A DNA stretch of 64,000 nt from Acanthornis magna (Eukaryota > Chordata > Aves > Passeriformes > Acanthizidae): contig JAWUZG010000036.1 of NCBI GenBank assembly GCA_036785705.1, forward strand, positions 15,061,501 through 15,125,500, given 5' to 3'. The number at the start of each line of letters is the position of its first letter. Position 1 is the stretch's first letter. Positions 36,370 through 49,000 of the stretch are shown one piece after another. Made by a program: the position numbers and the translations under genes. The notes beneath the pieces were generated by a model that saw nothing but the letters and a program-made list of their open reading frames with translations, did no database searches and was not told the DNA's origin.

Positions 36370-37010
36370 CAACCCACATCGCAAAAGCGGTGAGACAGGG
36401 AGCTCCCGGGCCCCCGACACAAACCCCTCCACCACAACAGCGGCCGGCGGACGCGAGGAGGGGCCCCCCTGCCCACAGGCGCGGGATGAACGTCGCCCCT
36501 TCCCAGCCGGGAAAGCCAGCGCCCCCCCTGCAAAGCAGCCTCGCAGCCCCAGCGAGCCCCTCCGTCCCGGCACCGAGGTGTGGGAACACCGGGATCCCCC
36601 CGAACGCCGGGACCTGCCCAGGACTCTCCCGCCGCCCGCTCCCGCCCGTTACTACCATTGCCGCTTCCCGCCACTCCGTCCGCGGGGCATACGTCACTCG
36701 CAGAGCGCCCGGCGCCGCGGTGACATCATCACCATGGCGTCCGCCGAGCGCAAGCGAAAGCAGGAGGAGGTGGCGGCGGGCGGCGGGGACCTGGCGCCAG
36801 GGGACGAGGAGGATGAGGAGGAGCGCTGGGTCGGGCCGCTCCCGGGGGAGGCTGCGCAGGCGAAGAAGAGGAGAGGTAAGGGGAGAAGCGGAGCGCTGCC
36901 CTGACTGGGGTCCGGGGCGGTGGGATCGCCTCCAGGCCTCGCCGGGCGGGAGCGGCCACGGGGTGAGGGCGGCTGGCAGAAGCCGGTATCCTAAAGCGCT
37001 GTCTCGTGTG
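36370..37010. promoter_or_regulatory. CpG island, divergent CENPK/PPWD1 promoter
   Basis: A sharp rise in GC and CpG content spans the PPWD1 first exon and the DNA just upstream, where the CENPK transcript must begin in the other direction. There is no TATA box. Visible motifs are an E2F-like TTCCCGCC at 36665-36672 and a CRE-like TACGTCAC at about 36691-36697, both within 70 bp of the PPWD1 ATG. The arrangement of CENPK and PPWD1 as head-to-head neighbours is conserved in human. An E2F site would suit a cell-cycle gene such as CENPK. I could not place the CENPK first exon or its donor precisely. Confidence 0.75.
36734..36875 (+). CDS. PPWD1: PPWD1 exon 1, residues 1-47
   Basis: 142 bp inside the CpG island. 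It encodes a basic then acidic N-terminus followed by the family motif ERWVGPLP and KKRR. Ends one base into a codon at GTAAGG. Confidence 0.93.
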
Positions 37011-40000
37011 TAAAATGACCACGCTGGGAGGGAACCCTTCGGGTGCGGAATTACAGGGCTAAGGTGTCAGGTGCTGAGAAATTTGTGGCCATTCCGCCTG
37101 AGAAGAGAAGGTTGCATGGAAACCTCAGCAACTTTCCAGTATCTAAATGGGCTTACAAGGAGGTCGGAGAGTGGCTTCAGCAGGAACTGTACTGACAGCA
37201 CAAAGGAGTAATGGGTGCAAACTGAAAGAGGAGAAATTCAGGTCAGCTATAGGGAAAAAATTCTTTACTGTGAGGTACTGGCAAGTGTTGCCCAGCGATT
37301 TTTTGGGTGCACCAAGCCTGCAGTGTTCAAAGCCAGGCTAAATAAGACTTTGAGCAACTTGGTCTAGTGAGAGGTGTCTCTGCCTGTGGCAGGGGACTTG
37401 GGACTAGAGACCTATTCCAGCCCTTTAACATTTTATGATTCTATGTCTTCTGCTTTCTCTGGAGGACACTTTCAGGCTAAGAGGCCTGCTGTGCAGGCTG
37501 TAGCTGTGTTGTTTATGGCTGTGGAGTTAATCCATCTTCTGGGTTACTGCCGTAAACTGGAGAAGCAGGAGAAGCCTCTAGGCAGTATTTCGGCACGCGG
37601 TGCTGATGTGTGCAGCAAATCCTGGCTGAGTATCACTGTGAAGTAAATGTGACTTTGATGACATTCAGCAGATGTAAACCTGCAGGTTCAGTAAAAAATG
37701 CCATTGCACAGGTGTTAACAAGTAGGATCTGAAGATCAGAGACAAAACTCAAAATCAGATTATTTTAGGTCAGCCAGTTAATTAAATAGGTGGGTACCAG
37801 CACTTAGAATTTAGACTGTAAGACCCGTGTGGGACCACAAATCTATTAGAAAAACAGGGGTACATGTGGTTTTAGTGTGAAACGAGGTGCAGATGACCCT
37901 CAGTTTTCTGGCAGTAAGTTAAAAACTGTTAATTGATTTTGATTTTAAAAATTATTAAGACAGCTAAGGTAACAGTTGCTTTAAAAGGGAAGAGCAGTAT
38001 GAGTTAAAGCAGCATTTGAGTGGCTTTAGTCCATGGAAAAGGTGTAAGACTGAGTGCAAAACTAAAAGCCCTTTAATTATGTTTGCACAAAATTCTGCAT
38101 ATTTTTTGATTAAAATATGAGTAAGCAATACAAGGATAAGTGAAAGAGAACATAAGCTAGATATAACTTTATGAAAAAAAAAATCCTGGTTTTTCCTTTT
38201 TATTCTGTGTAGTTCTTGAATTCGAACATGTTTATCTTGAAAATCTGCCATCAGCTTCGATGTATGAACGCAGTTACATGCACAGAGATGTTATTACACA
38301 CGTAGCATGTACTAAGTAAGTATTTTTGTTTTCCATTGTATTTCTTTGTCAGAGATGTATTTTTGTGTATGCTGAAAAGTTTTCATTGTAGACATTTTGT
38401 AATGGAGAGTTACAGTGTCCTGAGGTAGTATTTTAAGGGTGGTGGGGTTTTTTTTGAAAAGTGGCTTACCTAGAAGCAAGATAAAAATTGTCTGTATGGA
38501 CTAAAGGAATGTCTTTAAATCCTTGTTGAAATATGCAGTAAATACAGAAATAAGATCGACTGCCTTCCTCTGAAAAAATACCATTCACCAGAACTGCAGA
38601 GATCAAATACACAGATACATAATTAAAACAGGAGTTACATTTACGTATTCAAAAAGGATAGTGTTACATGTTTCTTCAGTATAGGCTGTGACTTTTTGTA
38701 GATTAATCCGGAATGTACTAAAAAATACTTGTTGGTTTTTCCAAGAGTTATAGTACACATTCAGACAGGCTATCACAGTAATTTATTGAAATTTCACTCT
38801 CTGCACAGTGTTAATTATAGTGCAAATTACTCACCAGTGGGAAGTGCATAATGTGTATATCTGTTTTCTTGGTTTTTTGTTTTGTTTCGTTTTGTTTTTT
38901 TTGTAATTGTAGGACAGATTTTATCATAACAGCCAGTCATGATGGACATGTAAAATTCTGGAAAAAAATAGAAGAAGGGATTGAGTTTGTTAAACACTTC
39001 CGAAGTCACTTGGGTGAGAAGTTGCTCCTTCTTCTCTAAAGGACCTCACTTTTTCCGCCCCCTTGCCCTTTGTTGTTTGAAGAGAGTGCAAATAGGGAGA
39101 GAGATTCTGGGATTCCTTTAGCACAGTCAGAGATTAAATATCTGCCTATCTTCCTTTATTCCTCTGTCCTGTTGCATTTTGCAGCCAAGCTCCATCAGGG
39201 ATAGGATGAGAATGAAACATGTGGGACTCTGCTTCACAGATCCCCTATATCCTTTGCATTGCCTTGTGCCCTCCCTGTGGGGAGGATATCTGGGACATAA
39301 GTGAACAAGATACACAAAAGGGTTCATAAAATCCAGAGAAGTTTAAAAATATGTTGCTTTAAATAAGGGTACCTCATTCACTTTTTTTTTCCCCCTTGCA
39401 GTACGGAAAAAAGTGATTATTTTTATTTGGAATTATTGTGACTGTAGAGTAAAGTCTGCATTGTTGTAATTATCAGCTGAATTGCAATTAAGAAAAGCTT
39501 TTTTTTAACCCAGTTTCCTGAACTAATAAGTACACAAAGCTCTTCAACACTATGCTAAGCATTAAATAGGCTGGACGGAAAATGAGGTTCTCAATGGTAT
39601 TAGGAATTATGATATGCCTGAAGGGAAAAAATACAATTTGATATGCCGAATGTTACAGTTAGAAAAATATTTAATAATAGCTTGCAAAAGTACTTCTTCC
39701 TTTAAGAGTTACAAGAAATATTAAAGTAGGTTGTTGATCTTAACTATGAGCTTCTCATATCCAGAAGCAAAATGTAAGAACAAAACCTACCATGCAAAAC
39801 TCAGCATTGAGAGAAATTTGCGGAAGGCTCAGTTGCAGAGTAATTTTGAGTATTGTGTGTAATAGTCTGTAGAGTTCTGCTGCCATTATCCAGTTGAGAG
39901 ATGCAAGGTGAGGAAGACATGATGTTTACCCCATCAATATTCACGATTTTCTAAAATCAACATTTTTAACTAAACTAATTGCCATTATATTTTTTACTTA

Positions 40001-43000
40001 TTTTTATGGTAAATTGTTCTTTATCACGTACCTAAGTCTAAACATTGATATGATATAAAGTGTTATTCTCTGAATTTTATTGGGTTCTTTATAATATTTT
40101 ATTGAAGTCAGGTAGAGTTTTAAGTGAAAAAGGTGACAAAATGGTTGGGAAACAGGTTTAAAACTCGGTAGGTTTTCCCTATGTAATGCTGAAATTAAGG
40201 ATGTTCTTTCCCGTTTCTTAATAGTATGTCAACTTAATTCACAGGTGTTATTGAGAGTATTGCTGTTAGTTCAGAGGGGGCATTATTCTGTTCAGTTGGA
40301 GATGATAAAGCAATGAAGGTGTTTGATGTAGTCAACTTTGACATGATCAACATGCTGAAACTTGGGTAAGTTAGTTCTTCGAAGTGTTCGTTTGAGATTG
40401 TAAGGGGCGGGTTATTTTGCTAAGAGTTAAGTCAATAATTTGGGGTTCTTGAGTTCCTCCCCTTCCCCCATGCCCCAGTCAGATGAAGCTGAGTAAATTG
40501 CATTGTCTGAAATTAATCCAGTGGCTGGAGACTGCCTGACAGAATAGAAGAAATTACGACTGCAACAGTACAAGAGAGGAGTAGGAAAGGAGTTTCCTTG
40601 ATGTCAAATATTATGCACAAAGATGTGGTGTTTCTTCTAGTATTTAGCTAGGCATAATTTTTTTTCTGCAGCTTGGCACTGAATTTAAAAATTGCAGTCT
40701 ACTAATAATTCCATTAGAGAAAGGATTTGGCCTGTATGTTACTGACTTATTTGTTGTCATAGGGATACAATTTCCTTTTTCTGTTAGAAGGGGTATTTTT
40801 GTTTTCCTTAGTGTTGTAGCATTTTCGTGGTTACACAATATGTTGCTAAAGGATCTGGGAGAAATAAGAATGGATGTTACTGGAATTATAAAAATACCAG
40901 AGAAAAACAAGCCCCACACTGTTGAAAGGGTAGATTTGTAGGGCTGGAAGATCAATGAATGCTGCATAAAGAATAGTAGAAATACTGATTTCTCCGTAAG
41001 CCTTTTAGAATTGGAAAACATATTCTTCATAGTCTACTACGTACTGGTTAATTTTGAAACTGAATAGAAGTATAAAGTCAGGAAAAAAAGTTTTACACAG
41101 GAACAGCTAATAAAAGCTTATGCTGTCTGCTTTGCTAGTTACAGTTTTAGTATCATCCTCCACGTAATGTACGTTGCTCATAGGAATTGATTCCCTTTTG
41201 GCTGTCTGCTCTGGAAAAATTCCAGTTAGGCTTAATCTTTTGGGTTTGCTGGTATTTTTGACTTAACAGCCCTGTACTGTTACTGCATAATTGGTAAAAT
41301 TATAGAAAAGAAGAAAATAATATTTTAAAAAACACCTCTGATCTGCAGATCTTCCCAGATCTAGCTAATCTATACAGTGTGGCTCTTTGCAAATCTACAG
41401 GCTTTATGCTTCCGTCAGTGATCTGGAGAAGGTTGACTGTTTCTGCAGAGGCTTCATATTTATTTATTCAATCCTGTTCTTTCTAGTGAACCTGAGAAGA
41501 AGTGTTTCTCTTTACCAACAGACATTGAAAATCCAAATTATTAGTGTTTGTTGTAGTGTCAGTGTATCATTAGTCCTTCAGCATCTGTTAGATTGATTTA
41601 TGAAAGGATACTAAACATGAGTTTCCTATGGAGACTATATAATTTTTTTGATGTTTGCCATTTTGTTTGAGTTCTGGTTTTCAGAATCTTTGCTTACAGA
41701 CTTTAAAACAGACATAACTTACTGACTGTATCTTCAACTTATTTTATTTTTAGGGTATGCCTTTGCAAGTAGGAAATTAGTTCCTTCTTAAATGCATTTA
41801 CAACCCTTGTTGAATATAGGGGGATTGTCTTAATTTTGTTTATATCAGTTCTTGGGGTTTTTGTTATTTTGTGTGGTTTCTTCTGGCAAGATCTCGTTGA
41901 ACTTTTCCATAAGAGTATGGTGAGGTGCAGTTGTCTTCCTTTCTACTGAGTCATTGCTCACTTAACAGATGGAAGAGAAATGGTATTGACTCATGTAAGT
42001 TGAGCAGTAATCATTAATGCCACTTGGGCTTTTTACCTGGATTTCCATCCTTATTCTATCTTTTTACCTTCTTTCTACTTTGACTATCAGAGCGTCTTTC
42101 CAAAACAATATGGAAGCAACAGAAATTGGTAGTCATCCATGCATGGTATTGCTTGGAAAAGCTTTTCTATAATATGCTGAATATTAGCAAGATATGTATT
42201 AGTAAAACTAGTACATAAAGTTTAAAATTTGCTTCTGATGTTTGATTTCAAGTTTACAGCATAACTTGACTCTTGTCTAATTAAAACCATTCCTTATTTT
42301 TAATTTTTTTCTTTTCTTTCTGCTCTTTATTGCAGCTACCACCCTGGCCAATGTGAATGGGTATATTGCCCTGGAGATGCCATATCTTCTGTTGCAACAT
42401 CTGAGAAAAGCACAGGAAAAATATTCATATATGATGGACGAGGAAACAACCAGCCACTTCATGTTTTTGATAAACTCCATATGTCCCCACTTACTCAGAT
42501 ACGCTTGAACCCTGTCTACAAAGTAGTTGTGTCTTCTGACAAGTCTGGAATGATCGAATACTGGACTGGTACTCCTCATGAATATAAATTTCCCAAGAAT
42601 GTGAACTGGGAGTATAAAACAGATACTGATCTGTATGAATTTGCTAAATGCAAGGCTTACCCATCCAGTATAAGTTTTTCACCTGATGGCAAGAAAATGG
42701 CCACTCTTGGGTCTGACAGAAAAGTTAGAATTTTTCGTTTTCTGACAGGGAAGCTCATGAGAGTCTTTGACGAATCTCTGAGTGTGAGTTTTGTTTTGTT
42801 TCTCTTTCTTTGAAATGTTTTCTCTACTTACTTGAATTTATTTGCCAGCACATTCACCTAAGCTGTCATTTATTTCTAAAGGCAAGATTCCTTCCTATAT
42901 TTTTCTTGCAAAAAAGGCCTTCCATGTTCTCTTGCTTGTCTGTTAGATTGCTTTGCCCCAAAATTAAGTCTTACTGATTTATGTTACCTACGTAGTGAAA

Positions 43001-46000
43001 CAGAGTTGTTGATTTTCTTCTGTGTTTTCATACTGCTAGATTACATTTTACTAGAAAACAATTATGAAAAATGCTCATTTCAAATAACATCATAATTATG
43101 AATTAAATATGTCACCTTCTAAGGAATTTGTTAGACAGCTGCACACTTTCGTGTGCTTAAGCCCAATCCTACAACATGCCTATTGCGTCATCAAAATAGA
43201 GTATTACTTGTATTTATATAAATCCTTCAGTTTAGGTTGAGTGGAGTAATCTCACTTGAATTTGGTATTTTCTAATCATGTGAATGAGTGTTTTACTGGA
43301 TAAAAGGTTTAAAATATGTTAATATAGTAGTGCTGGTTTTTTTCTGCAGATGTTTACTGAACTTCAGCAGATGAGACAGCAACTGCCTGACATGGAGTTT
43401 GGCCGACGTATGGCAGTTGAGCGTGAGCTGGAGAAAGTGGATGCAGTAAGGTTAATTAATATAATTTTTGATGAAACCGGACACTTCGTTCTCTATGGAA
43501 CAATGTTGGGCATTAAAGTCATAAATGTAGAGACTAACAGGTTAGTTCCAGTGACATATATTGAGATAAATTTCTGTTTTAAAGTATTTATTCAGTCAAA
43601 TGGATAGCATATTTAAAACTTGGTATGACTATGCAGGTGTCTAATCTTTATGTGTTGTTATTTGAGAGCCTTATATTAGACAGTAGAGAAGATACTCCCT
43701 TTCTTTGTAAAGAGTCGTTGCAGATTAAAGCTTAGTCAAATGGGGAAAAAAATGGCAAGCACGTGTGTATTAAAATATGTAATCAATTAATCTCTGGCTA
43801 ACTGGATGGTATAATGTAAAAGTGAATCATTTAGTTGGGATTTTATTGCATGACAAGGCTGACTCATAAGTTTGAATAGAGAACATCATGAAAATGTTTA
43901 GTAAGTAATTATTCTGAGAGGATTTTGGAATTTGAGACTGTAAGACTCTTGAGTCTTACAGTCAGAAAGGAGACATTTTCTGACTGTGAGCAGCTGACAG
44001 TTCTCTCTCTTTACACCTTGTACTTCAGGTGTATTCGTATCTTGGGAAAACAAGAGAACATCAGAATGATGCAACTGGCTTTGTTCCAAGGAGTAGCAAA
44101 GAAACATCGTGCTGCGATCACTATAGAGATGAAGGCATCTGAAAATCCTGTTCTCCAGAATATCCAGGCAGATCCAACCGTAATCTGCACAGCTTTTAAA
44201 AAAAATAGGTTTTACATGGTGTGTGTTGTTTCTATTTAAATAGCTCCGTTCTTGTATTGATGTTTTCTCTACATTATTTTTGTTTTTCTCCTTGCACCTT
44301 TCAAGTGTGTTTTGTCTTGAGTAGTTGCAAACACAGCTTTTAAAAAGGAATCCCTTTATATTACAAGTATATTCTAGAATTTTTGTCTTGAACTATCAAT
44401 ACATTAGCTAGAAACAGCTGTAATTTTTTCATTAATTTTTACTCCCCCAAGAAGATAATAATTTTGTTCTAGTTGAAAAAAAAAATTTAAAAAACTAACC
44501 AGATCTTACAAAGAAACAATAATTAACTGTATGCATTAAAAGTATAATAGAAAAAAATTTCAGACCAGCATCAGGAGTTGGTAACACTAAGGACATTACA
44601 GGCAACCAAGAAAGACAGGAGTCAAGTTCCTGTTCAGTTTGGTTTTTGGGTGAGATGGGAACCAAACAGACAAGCACTTTCAGAGTGGTTAGTAGTTGAT
44701 TTGAGAGATGGTAGCCATAGAGGTTAGAGTTTGGTCTGTCTGTTATGCCTTAAATTTGCTGGGTTTCTATAGCTTTATATTAATGCAGTATTGAAATAAG
44801 AGGATTTATTTTAATTTTGTAGTACAACTAAAACTTTTGATATGAAACCTGCCAATTTTGTCTGAGTACAGCAGAACAACCTGGTATTCTCCACCTCTTT
44901 AAAGAAAAGATGCTGAACTAGTGCAGACTCCTGTTGTAAAGCGTAGAAAGTTTAAAGATAACAGATTGTGAAAGGTTACTTGGTTTTGCATGTAGCTGCA
45001 CTGGAATTTGTGACTGTGGAAATGCTGGTAACACAACATGGAAGTGCAAGGATAGATAGTGAAATGCCTTTGTACTTTTCAAATTGAATCGTGTGTTCAG
45101 CAGGTTAAATAATGACACAGAGCAATGTGTATTTTAAGAGGAAGAAGAAAAAAGCAGTTAACCTTCTGTTCTTTTGTGCTTCAGTTTACTAAACGTGAAC
45201 CAGAAGACACGAAGAGTGCAGATTCTGACAGAGATGTGTTTAATGAGAAACCTTCTAAAGAAGAGGTCATGGCAGCCACTCAGGCGGAAGGTCCCAAAAG
45301 AGTGTCAGACAGTGCCATCATCCACACAAGCATGGGAGATATTCATATCAAGCTTTTTCCTGTTGAGTATGTATTTGCTGGTTTTTCTGTTGTTTTGGTT
45401 TTGTTGCTTTCTTCCATCCCTTGTGGTAGCTGTATCCAAGACATATCTCATGCTAGAAATAATTATTTTCTTTCCCTTTTTCTACTGTCTTTGTTTCCTG
45501 ACAGTTTCTTAATACACTGAGGTAGGAATGTGACTCTTGACAAACACAAATAAATTAGGGTAAAAATAGGACTAAATAACAGTCTGGGGCACAGGAGTTT
45601 TTGAAATTTTATTTGGGTTTATTTAGTTATTGGTTCAGGGGGGTTATTCCTTTCCTGACTTTTGTTCTTGGATAAGTCACGATACGTTTCTGTGTAAGCT
45701 CTGTATTGTAAGGCAATGCTGTTTACATAAATCTTGAAAAAGAATGATGGTGCTGGCAGTAGCAGTAGATTTGGCAGTAAGTCTATGCAAGCCAGAAGAA
45801 TGGTAGTTGGCAATTTCCAAATGCGGCCAGTGTACTCCACTTTGTTATTGCAGCTCCTTTAAAAGCAATATGATGTTTATACCGGCATATAATACTAGCG
45901 TTGTGTATATCCAAAACCAGGCATAGAATTGAAAAGTTTCATACATGACAATTGCTAAAATCAGTGTGTCATCTTCTCTCCTTTGTGTTGCAAAAATTGC

Positions 46001-49000
46001 AGATATTCTCTTATTTAACAGGATATTTATATAACATATACATGGAAACTTAAATCATGCAGATATACTCCATGCTTCTCCAAAAACAAACTCAAATTTA
46101 GTTTTAAGCACAGGTAAAGCAACACAACCTCAATTCTACCCTGTAGGGCTACCAGACTTTTACTGCAGTCTTCACCAGTGTCTCCTTGCATCAGGCTGTG
46201 GTTTCTGGAATTCATAATTACAGCATATAGATTGCAGTAATGGTAAAGCTCTTGCCAGTGAGTGACAGGCCAAGCTACATTATTTCTTTTTTTTCCTTGT
46301 TTTTATGTTGTCATGCCAGTGTGTCATATCTGCATGCATGGTGTTGCAAGGTGCTTCACTACAATGTTTTGTATGCGATTTTAAATTAAATACAGTATTA
46401 CCAGGGTTGGTTATTGTTGGGTTTGTCTTTTCTTGTTGTAGTATTTTTTCCCAGCTGAGCTTTAATTTAAAATTCCTTTAACGTGATTAAAACTTTAAAG
46501 AAGGGCATATAGGATATGGCTCCATATGCTCTTGAATTCTTTGGTCATTTTGTTGTGAAATAAAGTTGTGAATGACTGTGTACTGCTCAGCAAGAACTGG
46601 GCTGTTCCATTAATCTTGTCTGTTCCATTAGTTATGCCACTGGTGCTTACACAAGATAGCTTAGAGTGTCACTAAAACCCAAGCTAATGTTCCTTTTCAC
46701 AGCTAGAGTAGAGTAACTTCACAGCTGTGGACTCAGCTTGGCCATTTTCTCCTTATTGGGAAAATGTGTGACTGTGTAAACCTATCAGGGTAGATCTACT
46801 CTGGCTACTACCAATCCTTTTTATAAAAATAACAGAAGAAACATAAAAAAAATTCACTCTGGTAGTAACTCTCAGAAGAGAGTTACAACAAATTGTGAAG
46901 GTGAAGTGGTTGGCCCTTTTTATTCCATCAACAATAAGATTCCATCTCTTCATCAGTGTTGGCAAGTAGTTTCAGAGAAGGAAAACTGACTCTGCTGACT
47001 CCGAGTTCTGTAATATTAAAACATTTTATGTTTACATTTTTATTTTTTGCATGCAACACTCTACACCTTTGCATGTATATCTTAGAAGAAGTGTAGAGGT
47101 AAAAGAGTGAACAACATTCTGTTTATGGAGCAAAGATAATTTATCTACAAAATGAGTAGTGCAGGTAGAAAACTGGCGAACCTGTAGTCTGTGGTGCCTT
47201 GAACTAGGCCTTGAGGAGACAGATTTGGTTTCTGGCACTTGTGGTTTAACCCCAGCCAGCAACTAAGCCCGCCGGACTCACTTGCTCACATCTCCCTTGA
47301 AGGGGTGGGAGGGCACTGGAAGAGTGACAACCCTTGTGAGATGAGGTACAGACAGTTTAATAGGGAAAGAAAAAGCCATACAAGCAAGCAAAGCAAAATG
47401 AGGAACATGGACAGGCAGGTGTTCCGCTATCTCGAAGAAAACAGGGCTCCATCATGTGCAGTGGGTGCTTGGGAAGGCAAATCACCATAACTGCACATCC
47501 CCTGCTTTTTTCCCCAGTTTTTATGTGCTGAACATGATGCCATATGTGGAATAGAGCATCCTTGTGGTCAGCTGGGTTCAGCTGTCTCAGCTGTGTCCCT
47601 TCCCAACTCCTTCTACAGCCCTAGCCTCCTCACTGGTGGGGTGGGGTGAAGAGCAGAAAAGACCTCGATGGTTTGTAAGCCATGCTCAGCAACAGCTAAA
47701 ACATCCCTGTACTATCAATGCTGCTGCTGCCTTTCTTTGTAGCCATGCAACTTTGTACTTAGGCTTTTTGCTTTCAGCGCTGGGTTTGAGGAGGTGGAGA
47801 TTTGTTTTTTCCTTATGTGGTGAAATCCTTTCCTACAGAGTGCTGAAATACTGCCCAGCACAAGAAGATCTTAGTCCCACCTGAAATCTCTGTGGCCTTG
47901 TCACCAGACAAATATGATTATAGCCTGTGTTTTCTGTTACGTGATTTTAGGTGCCCCAAAACAGTAGAAAACTTCTGTGTGCACAGCAGGAATGGTTACT
48001 ACAATGGACACATAATTCACCGTATCATCAAGGTAACTTGGAACATATTAATTTTTTGTTAGTTTAGATAATGTATTCTGGTGGTCAGTCCTCTGTTAAC
48101 GCTTCCATTTCCCTTTTGCACACAGGATTGGTGGACTGGCGGTAGAGTTCCATGTAAAGTCTGAACAACGTTGATGTTCTAAACAGTTTTATCACTTACT
48201 AAAGTTGTAGTAAGTGTTCTGCAACTGATAAGGTGGCAGAAAATTGAAAGATCAGATAGTTCAGCTATCCTGCTTGAATTAAAACTATCTCGTGTCAGAA
48301 GGCCTTTCTTGAAAGGCTTCTTATTTCTGTCGCACCAGAATCAAGTGATAGAGCCTAAGAATTTGCAAAAGGTAGTCAGCTTTCTGTCCTTCACTAGCAG
48401 GAATAGTGAGTATTGCTTTTTCAGAAGTACTTGTTCGACACTTAAAAAAGCCTCAAATGCTTTGTCCGTTATGCACAACATTTTAACACATTTTGTTGAA
48501 AAGTTTGAGTAAGTTTGAAAAAATGTCACCTGGCCTATGACACTTCTGGTTATTTATTCTATGCAATAATGTGATAACATAAAATTTCTGTGCAGGGTTT
48601 CATGATTCAGACTGGTGACCCGACTGGTACAGGAATGGGAGGTGAAAGTATTTGGGGAGGAGAATTTGAAGATGAGTTTCATTCAACTTTACGACATGAC
48701 AGACCATATACACTCAGCATGGCTAATGCAGGACCAAATACCAATGGATCCCAGTTTTTTATAACAGTAGTGCCTACTGTAAGTAATATTAAAAGCTCAA
48801 TTTAAGGCCTGAGAGGCTACCTAGATAGTAAAAAATCTGTATTTTTCTCATGGAAAAAGGAACACACTAGGACTTACTTTGCAAATAAATGATGGACATA
48901 ATGTATACTGTGTAGGCTTCACTGAAACTGTCCCTTAAGAGACAGAAATACTTTTCTATCAGTTGTCATCAAGAGGCCTTTTGCCTTTAAATGAAGTAAG

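Noticed and set aside
35954..36904. A 316-codon open frame ending in PPWD1 exon 1
   Set aside because: Only its last part, from 36734, is PPWD1. The rest is antisense CR1 and CpG-island DNA that happens to lack stops.
36390..37013. A 207-codon Arg/Pro-rich plus frame and minus frames of 97-134 codons
   Set aside because: CpG-island composition gives few stop codons. The frame differs from PPWD1 exon 1 and shows no domain.
40644..41030. A 128-codon minus frame in a PPWD1 intron
   Set aside because: No family resemblance and no splice or promoter context.
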